From contig JAGHBD010000013.1 in NCBI GenBank assembly GCA_021161135.1, positions 1-13,839 on the forward strand: 13,839 bases of DNA. Direction: 5' to 3'. The notes under the pieces were generated by a model, which did not search any database, was not told the origin of the DNA, and saw nothing but the letters and a program-made list of their open reading frames with translations. Shown here one piece after another: positions 1-5,601 of the stretch; the stretch's first letter is position 1, and each line of letters begins with the position of its first letter. The position numbers and the translations under genes are program-made. The stretch comes from Thermoplasmata archaeon. GTDB lineage: Archaea; Thermoplasmatota; E2; UBA202; JdFR-43.

Positions 1-121
1 ATATAATTCGAATATTTAAGTTTTTTGTTCGAAATTTTTAAAAAATTTTACGATTAAGATAACAAAATAGGAAAAATTCGACCTTTAGAACCAAAAATTT
101 AAATTAATTTAGCCACAACAT
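1..121. other. AT-rich upstream region with TTCGAA motifs
   Basis: No gene is visible in this very AT-rich stretch before the Lrp-type gene. It holds two TTCGAA palindromes, at 7-12 and 28-33, whose centres are 21 bp apart (two helical turns), and a related TTCGAC at 77-82. Lrp/AsnC proteins commonly bind phased sites near their own genes, so these are candidate operator half-sites. That is inference from spacing only. Several TATA-like AT runs, for example near 93-103, could also serve a distal promoter. Confidence 0.3.
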
Positions 122-150
122 TTGCATCTTTCCAAAACTATATATACTAC

Positions 151-160
151 GATTATATTA
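151..160 (+). promoter_or_regulatory. Candidate TATA box for the Lrp/rubrerythrin operon
   Basis: GATTATATTA is centred about 29 nt before the ATG at 185. This is near the spacing seen at other first genes here and would give a leaderless or nearly leaderless transcript. A second candidate, CTATATATAC at about 138-147, would give a leader of some 15-20 nt. No Shine-Dalgarno precedes the ATG. Confidence 0.4.
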
Positions 161-184
161 CTTTTTATTACGATAAATGATAAA

Positions 185-616
185 ATGTTAGACGAAATCG
201 ATAAAAAAATACTTGAAATATTGCAAAAAAATGCCAGAACACCTTATACCCAGATTGCAAAAGATGTTGGATTGAGCGAGGGAGCAATAAGAAAAAGGAT
301 AGAAGCTCTGGAGAAAAAGGGAATAATTAAAAGATATGTTGCCATTATAGATCCGAGAAAGATAGGTTATAATAGCATAACATTGCTGGGCTTGGATGCA
401 GAACCTACAAAATTGCTTGATATAGCAAATAAAATAGCGAGTATAAAAGAGGCGAGAAATGTTTATCTTACTACAGGCGATCACATGATAATGGCTGAGA
501 TATGGGCAAGGGATGGAAAAGAATTGTCGGATATACTTGCAAATAAAGTAGGTAAGATAGAAGGGGTAAAAAGAATATGTCCTGCAATTGTGCTCGAGAA
601 AATTAAGGAGGAATAA
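185..616 (+). CDS. Lrp/AsnC family transcriptional regulator
   Basis: The 143-residue protein has the usual Lrp/AsnC length. The N-terminal winged helix-turn-helix is at about residues 4-50, with the HTH at about 20-41 (YTQIAKDVGLSEGAIRKRIE). The C-terminal RAM ligand-binding domain is at about 65-140 and includes the typical TTGDHMIMAEIWA strand near residues 96-108. Proteins of this family bind DNA as dimers or octamers and sense amino acids or related metabolites. The frame is open back to a TTG at 122, but the ATG at 185 matches the family N-terminus (LDEIDKKILEILQ) and leaves a TATA box at a sensible distance. The rubrerythrin-like gene starts 1 nt after the stop, with its ribosome site inside this gene, so the pair is surely cotranscribed. 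The ligand cannot be told from sequence. Confidence 0.93.
   Translation: MLDEIDKKILEILQKNARTPYTQIAKDVGLSEGAIRKRIEALEKKGIIKRYVAIIDPRKIGYNSITLLGLDAEPTKLLDIANKIASIKEARNVYLTTGDHMIMAEIWARDGKELSDILANKVGKIEGVKRICPAIVLEKIKEE
605..612 (+). promoter_or_regulatory. Shine-Dalgarno deciding the rubrerythrin start
   Basis: AAGGAGGA lies inside the 3' end of the Lrp-type gene, 5 nt before the ATG at 618. It selects 618 over the upstream in-frame start at 588, which has no ribosome site. Confidence 0.8.
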
Positions 617-617
617 A

Positions 618-1079
618 ATGGAGGAAGTTAAAATAGCTTTACAGTTGGAAAAAGATGGTTATGCATATTATAAAAAGGCTGCCGAACTTTGCCCAAATGA
701 ATACGGCAAAAAGATGTTTGAAAAACTTGCCAAAGATGAAATAAAGCACCTCGAAACCTTCCGCCGCCTGGCGCAGGAAATTTTTGGAAAAGTTGATGAA
801 GGCGAGGGAAGACATCTCGACATCTTTGAGGAAATTGATTTTTCGACGAAGGCAGGAGAATATGCAGCACTTGACCATGCGATAAAATTTGAGGAGAGAG
901 CAAAGAAGTTTTTTGAAGATGCGGCAAAAAAGGCGACGGATAATAGGGTTAAGGAATTATTTGAAAAAATAGCAAAAGAGGAAGAAATGCATAAACAGTT
1001 GCTTGAAGCAGAAAAGGGATATCTGCAAAAATCTGGTGTATGGTTTGATTATCAGGAATTTAGGATGGATGCCTTGTAG
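618..1079 (+). CDS. Rubrerythrin-like (ferritin-like diiron) protein
   Basis: The 153-residue all-helical protein has the paired diiron ligand pattern of the rubrerythrin/ferritin-like superfamily: Glu11 in the first helix, E41-x-x-H44 in the second, Glu92 or Glu93 in the third, and E122-x-x-H125 in the fourth. Characterised rubrerythrins reduce peroxide at this centre. The C-terminal rubredoxin domain (paired CxxC) of classical rubrerythrin is absent. Instead there is a short tail with WFDYQEFRMDAL, so this is the short 'ferritin family' form and needs an external electron donor. The start at 618 is set by the Shine-Dalgarno at 605-612. Coupling to the Lrp-type regulator suggests that the regulator controls this oxidative-stress or iron function, which is inference. 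Peroxidase activity against iron handling cannot be decided from sequence. Confidence 0.88.
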   Translation: MEEVKIALQLEKDGYAYYKKAAELCPNEYGKKMFEKLAKDEIKHLETFRRLAQEIFGKVDEGEGRHLDIFEEIDFSTKAGEYAALDHAIKFEERAKKFFEDAAKKATDNRVKELFEKIAKEEEMHKQLLEAEKGYLQKSGVWFDYQEFRMDAL

Positions 1080-1112
1080 CATGCTTTTGAGTAGCAATAT
1101 TTTCCCAAAATC

Positions 1113-1128
1113 GAAATAAATAAATATT
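1113..1128 (+). promoter_or_regulatory. Candidate BRE/TATA upstream of the hairpin element
   Basis: GAAATAAATAAATATT resembles an archaeal BRE plus TATA box. Its centre lies about 26-29 nt before the first base of the hairpin at 1148, the normal archaeal TATA-to-start distance. The same ten-mer, GAAATAAATA, recurs at 1254-1263 before the next gene. This supports, but does not prove, transcription of the hairpin as an RNA. Confidence 0.35.
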
Positions 1129-1138
1129 TTGTCTCACT

Positions 1139-1146
1139 ATATTTTG
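1139..1146. repeat. 8-bp direct repeat, left copy (ATATTTTG)
   Basis: ATATTTTG occurs here and again at 1222-1229, bracketing the inverted-repeat element at 1148-1221 almost exactly; one extra C lies at 1147. This is the arrangement expected of a target-site duplication made by a transposase. The flanks are AT-rich, so a chance match is possible. Confidence 0.45.
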
Positions 1147-1147
1147 C

Positions 1148-1221
1148 GGAAGGATAGGCTGGTAGCGAAAGGCATCCCATCCCCTCCCAAGTAAGGTGCT
1201 TTTTTTCCGGCCTATCCTTCC
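1148..1221 (+). ncRNA. Long hairpin element: putative small RNA or MITE-like repeat
   Basis: The ends GGAAGGATAGGC (1148-1159) and GCCTATCCTTCC (1210-1221) are perfectly complementary. With one G-U pair the stem extends to 15 bp (1148-1162 with 1207-1221). Inside it, 1168-1176 can pair with 1195-1203 (9 bp, two wobbles), leaving a small internal loop and an 18-nt C-rich apical loop with CCCCTCCC. A TATA-like motif lies about 26-29 bp upstream, as for a transcribed RNA. Against a plain RNA gene, 8-bp direct repeats flank it, as for a miniature inverted-repeat element. It is not a tRNA: the stem is 15 bp and no anticodon or T arm is present. It matches no RNA family that I recognise. Confidence 0.45.
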
Positions 1222-1229
1222 ATATTTTG
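1222..1229. repeat. 8-bp direct repeat, right copy (ATATTTTG)
   Basis: Second copy of ATATTTTG, beginning at the base after the right arm of the hairpin. See the left copy at 1139-1146. Confidence 0.45.
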
Positions 1230-1253
1230 TTTTTAATTTGAAAAAAAGTGAAA

Positions 1254-1263
1254 GAAATAAATA
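1254..1263 (+). promoter_or_regulatory. Candidate TATA box for the AAA+/response-regulator operon
   Basis: GAAATAAATA is centred about 26 nt before the ATG at 1285. There is no Shine-Dalgarno, so a leaderless mRNA is the simplest reading. The closer TTTATAT at about 1274-1280 is too near the ATG to act as the TATA box for this start. Confidence 0.45.
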
Positions 1264-1284
1264 GGAAGAGACATTTATATGTGA

Positions 1285-1938
1285 ATGCCAGAGGAGATAT
1301 TTTTAAATCCAAATGAACCCAATCCAAATTTCATGGTATATAAGGAGGAAGCAAGAAAAATTATACTCAAATCTCTTGCTGGCAAAAGCCACATATTCTG
1401 GCTTCTGGGTAAAACAGGCATAGGAAAAACCACATTTTTACTCTGGATAAAGGAATTTGCACCTCTTTACAAAGTTAAGCCAATATATGTTCATGGAGGA
1501 GACGATTTTTCTTTTGAGGAGTTTAAAGAAACATTTGAAAAAGAAACAAAACCCTCCTTTTTCTCCAGAGTATTCCTCAGAAAAAAATATGTTGAGATTC
1601 CAGTAATTTTAATGATAGATGATGTTGATTTTCTTAAAGAAGAGAAGGTGTTTAAATTTGTTGTGAGCAAACTGGATGAAGAGGCTCTCCATCTCTCTGT
1701 AGTTTTTGCATCTGTCGAAATGCCAGAATATGTTAAGGAATATTTGAGGGGAAGAGATATAGAAAAAATACTCCTTCAGATGCCCCCTGTGGATATTGTA
1801 ATGGAAATGATTAGAAAAAGAATAGAGGCAGGAGGCGGTGAGAATTATCAGCCGTTTGGCAAACAGCTCATAAAAGATGTTATAGAGTCATCTAATACGA
1901 TAAGGGAAGTGCTTATCAAACTGCAGGAGGCGTTATGA
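1285..1938 (+). CDS. Small AAA+ (ORC/Cdc6-like) P-loop ATPase
   Basis: The 217-residue protein has Walker A GKTGIGKTT at residues 42-50 and Walker B VILMIDD at 107-113. A sensor-1-like strand SVVFAS follows, and a sensor-2-like helix has Arg207 in NTIREVLIKLQEAL at the C-terminus. This is the core layout of a compact AAA+ domain of the ORC/Cdc6 or STAND type, without the winged-helix DNA-binding domain of Cdc6. It therefore looks like a signalling or remodelling switch and not a replication initiator. The stop overlaps the start of the response-regulator gene (ATGATG at 1935-1940), so the two are translationally coupled. An ATPase acting directly with a receiver domain is inferred from this coupling. 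No signal peptide or membrane segment is seen, so it should be cytosolic. Its exact role is unknown. Confidence 0.78.
   Translation: MPEEIFLNPNEPNPNFMVYKEEARKIILKSLAGKSHIFWLLGKTGIGKTTFLLWIKEFAPLYKVKPIYVHGGDDFSFEEFKETFEKETKPSFFSRVFLRKKYVEIPVILMIDDVDFLKEEKVFKFVVSKLDEEALHLSVVFASVEMPEYVKEYLRGRDIEKILLQMPPVDIVMEMIRKRIEAGGGENYQPFGKQLIKDVIESSNTIREVLIKLQEAL
1925..1930 (+). promoter_or_regulatory. Shine-Dalgarno for the response regulator
   Basis: AGGAGG lies inside the end of the ATPase gene. It is 4 nt from the ATG at 1935 and 7 nt from the in-frame ATG at 1938. The second spacing is the more usual one, so translation may begin at 1938. Confidence 0.7.
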
Positions 1939-2558
1939 TGAAGAAGAAAATACTTATAGCGGATGATGAGCCTGAAATAGTTGATATAGTGAAAAGAATG
2001 CTCGAGGAAAAATATGAGGTTATAACAGCCTATGATGGCGAAGAATGCATTGAAAAGGCGAAAAAAGAAAAACCTGATTTGATCCTCCTCGACATTCTCA
2101 TGCCCAAGCTCGACGGCTGGGAGACCTTGAAAAGACTAAAGGAAGATGAGGAAACAAAGGATATTCCCGTCTCCATGCTTACTGCTCTTCCGCTAACACC
2201 CGATGATACGAGAGATAAGCCAATAGATAAAATAGAGAATTATATTGTAAAGCCTTTTAAGAAGGAAACACTTATCAAGAAAATAGAGGACATTTTTGAA
2301 AGAGAAACGGAGGCAAAAAGAATTTATGAGCAACTCAAAAAAGAAGTTGGGGAAGAAGAAGCGGAGGAATACCTTCGCCTTGTCAAGGCGATTAACAGGC
2401 ATCGCCGCCTCATTGGCGTGATAATTGAATCTGCCGCCGAAGAATTCAAACAATCTGTCAGAAATCTTATACTGAGTCAGAAAAGGCTCATAGAAACCAT
2501 GAAGAAAAGGGCAGAGCAACTCGAGAAATTACTGGAAGAGAGAAAGAAGAAAAAATAG
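1935..2558 (+). CDS. CheY-like response regulator with C-terminal helical tail
   Basis: Residues 4-120 form a complete receiver domain: acidic pair Asp10-Asp11, phospho-acceptor Asp53 in LILLDILMP, switch Thr83 in MLTAL, and Lys106 followed by Pro107 in the VKPF motif. All residues needed for phosphorylation are present. Residues about 120-207 have no known output domain. They are strongly charged helix, likely coiled coil, ending in a lysine-rich tail, and could mediate dimerisation or partner binding. The gene is coupled to the AAA+ ATPase upstream. No histidine kinase is adjacent, so it is an orphan by position. The only sensor in the window (7220-8452) has no ATPase domain. The 3' end overlaps the convergent prepilin peptidase gene by 30 nt. 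Confidence 0.92.
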   Translation: MMKKKILIADDEPEIVDIVKRMLEEKYEVITAYDGEECIEKAKKEKPDLILLDILMPKLDGWETLKRLKEDEETKDIPVSMLTALPLTPDDTRDKPIDKIENYIVKPFKKETLIKKIEDIFERETEAKRIYEQLKKEVGEEEAEEYLRLVKAINRHRRLIGVIIESAAEEFKQSVRNLILSQKRLIETMKKRAEQLEKLLEERKKKK

Positions 2559-3173
2559 AATATCGCCGAAAATAAAGGAAATTATGTAGCCAGCAAATAT
2601 GAAGACAAGGAAAGGCAATTTTGGTGTAACCCATATTTTTTTATTGCCAGCCGCCTCGAAATCAAAATCTTTCACTGGCACAATACTCTTTTTACCATCT
2701 TTTTCCATACTCCACACAAATTTGTTTTTCGCCTCCATAGCCCGCATTTTATAGCCAAAAAAACAGTAAGGGAATTCGAGATCCCCTTTTCTAACGTTGT
2801 AAAACAGGAAAAAAAGAGGGAGAAACACTATGAGCAGGAGGGAGTTTATGAGAACAGTGAGAGGAAAAATAAAGAACGGCGGAGAATAATAGGCGGTAGA
2901 TGGCGGCAGAGGGGCGAGTAGCGCAATTGCCCACATCGCCTTTACATCTGCACCTCCCATTCCGAATAGGTATAATAGAAAGGAAAAAGGTATGATTACA
3001 GCCATTGAGATGACAACTAGGGTGACGTTGGGTTTTTCGATGAATAGCAAAATAATGCCAATGCCCCCCATCACGAGCCAGAGTTTATTGCTTGCTTCCC
3101 TTGTTTTTATATCTGTATATGCTGCGTATCCAAGTATTGCGATACCAACAATGAATCTAATTATATCAATCAT
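2529..3173 (-). CDS. Archaeal prepilin peptidase (A24 family aspartic protease)
   Basis: The 214-residue polytopic membrane protein has both catalytic aspartates of the type IV prepilin peptidase/preflagellin peptidase family. Asp21 is in AAYTDIKTREASNKLW after the first membrane helix, and Asp76 is in the family signature GMGGAD (GxGxD) at residues 71-76. Such enzymes cleave class III signal peptides of archaeal pilins and archaellins at the cytoplasmic face of the membrane. After the core there is a soluble stretch of about 60 residues (roughly 130-190) and a final membrane helix, longer than a minimal FlaK/PibD enzyme. The start overlaps the stop of the PKD protein gene by 4 nt (ATGA, 3170-3173), so they share an mRNA. 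The 3' end overlaps the response-regulator gene by 30 nt. No pilin gene is seen here. Confidence 0.88.
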   Translation of the reverse strand: MIDIIRFIVGIAILGYAAYTDIKTREASNKLWLVMGGIGIILLFIEKPNVTLVVISMAVIIPFSFLLYLFGMGGADVKAMWAIALLAPLPPSTAYYSPPFFIFPLTVLINSLLLIVFLPLFFLFYNVRKGDLEFPYCFFGYKMRAMEAKNKFVWSMEKDGKKSIVPVKDFDFEAAGNKKIWVTPKLPFLVFIFAGYIISFIFGDILFFLLSLFQ

Positions 3174-5551
3174 TTCCTGCTTCTTTTTCTGAGAAGCATT
3201 ATTGCTGCAATGCCAGCAATTACGAACAGCGTAAATGTAAATGAAGGCATGCCATCTGCCTTGTGAATTACAATTTCTATTTCCTCCACATTGCTTTCTA
3301 TACCTTCATCGCACACAGCCTTTACTTTTATTGTTTTCGTTCCCGCCGTCATATTTCCTCCAAGTTTCGGCACTTTAACTTTAATAAGAATCTTCTTTTC
3401 CTCTCCATGCTTTATTGTAATTGGAGGAGATGTCTGATTAACTGTGAGATTCGCATCTTCCACCACCACAATCCTAACATTGGTGGCTGTAAAGTTATAA
3501 CAATAAACTTCTATGGGTATCGTCCTCTCCTCTCCTTCTTTAATTGGGGCTATATTTGAAACTCCAAGCGTGATAAGAAGGCGAGGATTCTCTCCTTCTC
3601 CCACAACTTCTATTGGTATGCTATATGTATTGGTGCTCCCGTTATTATCTTCAACCTGCAGCGTCACGGTATATTCACCTGCCTCATTAAATGTATGGGT
3701 GGCGTATGGCTGGGTATATTCATTGTCATATGTTCCGTCCCCATCCCAGTCCCATCTGTAAAATACAATGCTCCCATCGCTATCATAACTGGATGAAGCA
3801 TCAAATGAAACTTCCTCATTTACAACAACTATCGTTTTTGATGCATCAAATTTTGCAACGGGCGGTATGTTAGTTCCTGGAGAATTTACAGTTATATACT
3901 TATAAACACTCCTGCTAGCCCCATCGTTATCTGTTACTGTGAGCGTTACTTTATATGTGCCAGCTACTGAATAAGCATGCTGAACAACTTCCCCGCTTGT
4001 CACATTTCCATCGCCGAAATCCCACTGCCAGGCAACGATGCTTCCATCACTATCAAATGATGATGAAGCATCAAACTGAATCTGTTCTCCTTCAATGGGA
4101 TTAGCTGGATCATATGAAAATTTGGGCTGTGGAACAGCATTTATAACTGTTATGTTTTTACTTATACTATCGCTTCCACTCGTTGTTTGGATTGTGAGGG
4201 TAACAGTATATGTTCCAAGGTTCGTATATTGATGGAGTGGATTTTGTTCATTGCTTGTTGTTCCATCTCCAAAGTCCCAGTGCCATGAAATAATATCTCC
4301 CGTTGATTTATCATAGAAATGAACAATCTGATTTCTTGTTGGCTGCTGTGGCTGCCATATAAAGTCGGCATGAGTCGGCTGGGGAGGATTTTCTGCTTTT
4401 GCAGTCCATATTTCATCACCGTTTGGCGAATACTTCTTTATGCAGAATTTCTCCTCTCCTCCTTCGGTTTTATATCCAGCAGCAATTATGTTGTTCTGAG
4501 TATCGATGGCAATCCTTTTTATCTCGCCCTCTACATTTTCCTGCAATTCCCATTTAACATTCCCATTCCTATCATATTTCAGCAGATACCATCTTTTATG
4601 CAAATCAAGTGTTCTATAGCCGGCGACAACTATATTTCCATTTGAATCTGCTGCAACAGAAAGAGCGTCATCTTTTTCATCACTAACTTCCTTTCTATCC
4701 CATATTTTATTGCCATCGCTATCATAAAGTACTATTTTGAAATCTTCTATGGTAACATTGTTGCTGAATTCATTGCCTGTAACAGCAATTTTACCATCTG
4801 GAAGGATGGCAGCATCTGAGGCTGTAGCTGCCTTATTTTCATAATAATATTTTACCCATTCTCTATTGAGATTTTGGTCATATTTTATTACACAGAATTT
4901 GCTTTCTTTTCCGCTCTGCACAGTTCCAGCAACAACAATTTCATTGCCTCTCACATCCATCCCAAATGCTGCATCTAACTCATAATCAAAAACATCTTCT
5001 GCTACTTTTTTCAAATTGGTTGGACTCACTTTTATTGTCCAGAAATCTATGTTTGTGAGATTTGCAGAGGTAACATCTATATAAAGTGTCATTCCAGTCG
5101 CATATATATAACCATTTTCATCAACACCCATATCCATAAGGAAGTCGGCAAAGCCATTATTATATGTTTGATACATTAGCTGATTGCCATTGCTATCATA
5201 TTTTACAATAACATAATCTGTCGATGGAATGGGTATCCCAGCAACTTCTTTACCAACTATCCCTCCTGCATATATATAGCCATTAGCATCAACTGTAACA
5301 GCTTTCCCTATGTTCGTGGAAAATTCATCAAAATCTGTCTGCCATACAATATTTCCGCTATCTCCATCATATTTCTGCACTCTCATAACGTATTTGTTTC
5401 CATCATAATGCTGCCCAACAACAATCACATTGCCATTTCCATCAACAGCTACTCCATATGCTTCATCCTGTGTATCTAAATTCGGAAACCCATAACTTAT
5501 ATAAGCCGGCAGCAGTAGCATTAATGCTGCAACAACCGCAATTTTCCTCAT
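3170..5551 (-). CDS. Secreted seven-blade propeller/PKD-domain surface protein
   Basis: The 793-residue protein starts with a Sec signal peptide (about residues 1-21, MRKIAVVAALMLLLPAY). Residues about 25-390 carry seven repeats of the type 'VAVDGNGNVIVVG ... KYDSNGNxxW', typical of SBBP-like beta-propellers, one repeat per blade. Three PKD domains follow, at about 394-470, 473-554 and 562-648, with WDFGDG, WDFGDG and WDWDGDG signatures. A CARDB-like beta domain lies at about 650-765, and a C-terminal membrane helix with an RKRSRK tail at about 768-793. It is therefore an exported, membrane- or sortase-anchored cell-surface protein, probably adhesive or carbohydrate-binding. The frame is open to 5593, but the ATG at 5551 begins the signal peptide and lies 26 nt after a TATA box. 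It is cotranscribed with the prepilin peptidase. Confidence 0.88.
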   Translation of the reverse strand: MRKIAVVAALMLLLPAYISYGFPNLDTQDEAYGVAVDGNGNVIVVGQHYDGNKYVMRVQKYDGDSGNIVWQTDFDEFSTNIGKAVTVDANGYIYAGGIVGKEVAGIPIPSTDYVIVKYDSNGNQLMYQTYNNGFADFLMDMGVDENGYIYATGMTLYIDVTSANLTNIDFWTIKVSPTNLKKVAEDVFDYELDAAFGMDVRGNEIVVAGTVQSGKESKFCVIKYDQNLNREWVKYYYENKAATASDAAILPDGKIAVTGNEFSNNVTIEDFKIVLYDSDGNKIWDRKEVSDEKDDALSVAADSNGNIVVAGYRTLDLHKRWYLLKYDRNGNVKWELQENVEGEIKRIAIDTQNNIIAAGYKTEGGEEKFCIKKYSPNGDEIWTAKAENPPQPTHADFIWQPQQPTRNQIVHFYDKSTGDIISWHWDFGDGTTSNEQNPLHQYTNLGTYTVTLTIQTTSGSDSISKNITVINAVPQPKFSYDPANPIEGEQIQFDASSSFDSDGSIVAWQWDFGDGNVTSGEVVQHAYSVAGTYKVTLTVTDNDGASRSVYKYITVNSPGTNIPPVAKFDASKTIVVVNEEVSFDASSSYDSDGSIVFYRWDWDGDGTYDNEYTQPYATHTFNEAGEYTVTLQVEDNNGSTNTYSIPIEVVGEGENPRLLITLGVSNIAPIKEGEERTIPIEVYCYNFTATNVRIVVVEDANLTVNQTSPPITIKHGEEKKILIKVKVPKLGGNMTAGTKTIKVKAVCDEGIESNVEEIEIVIHKADGMPSFTFTLFVIAGIAAIMLLRKRSRK

Positions 5552-5572
5552 ATTTTGTGAAAATACCTTCCA

Positions 5573-5581
5573 TTTATAAAA
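5573..5581 (-). promoter_or_regulatory. TATA box for the PKD protein/prepilin peptidase operon
   Basis: On the minus strand TTTTATAAA is centred 26 nt before the ATG at 5551, with no Shine-Dalgarno between. This decides the start and predicts a leaderless mRNA. It lies in the 50-nt gap after the GTPase gene, so this operon has its own promoter although all four genes point the same way. Confidence 0.6.
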
Positions 5582-5601
5582 TGTATGGTGCAATCATAAA
5601 A

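Larger units (their letters stand above)
1080..1284. other. Intergenic region containing a structured element
   Basis: This is the only gene-free stretch of about 200 bp in the window. Its outer parts are AT-rich, with TATA-like motifs at 1113-1128 and 1254-1263. The centre (1148-1221) is a GC-richer inverted-repeat element, described separately. No conserved protein is encoded here. A T-rich stretch just after the rubrerythrin stop (about 1083-1103) could end the upstream transcript. Confidence 0.6.

Noticed and set aside
122..184. Longer Lrp-type protein starting at TTG 122
   Set aside because: The extra 21 residues do not fit the family N-terminus and they overlap the TATA-like promoter sequence. 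ATG 185 is preferred.
588..617. Longer rubrerythrin starting at 588
   Set aside because: There is no ribosome site there, while an AAGGAGGA sits 5 nt before the ATG at 618.
1148..1221. tRNA gene suggested by the size of about 74 nt
   Set aside because: The terminal stem is 15 bp instead of 7, and no T arm, anticodon arm or CCA-compatible end can be drawn.
1148..1224. H/ACA guide RNA (hairpin followed by ATA)
   Set aside because: The internal loop is too small for a pseudouridylation pocket, the lower stem is too long and no K-turn is visible. Not fully excluded.
1052..1327. Minus-strand frame across the hairpin, including a possible 42-residue peptide after GGGAGGGG
   Set aside because: No recognisable protein. 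The SD-like sequence is the complement of the C-rich loop, and the frame runs through both repeats and into the ATPase gene.
3600..4370. DNA repeats such as GATGAAGCATCAAA in the surface-protein gene, considered as a mobile or CRISPR-like repeat
   Set aside because: They encode the same FDASSS segment in successive PKD domains, so they reflect protein domain duplication.
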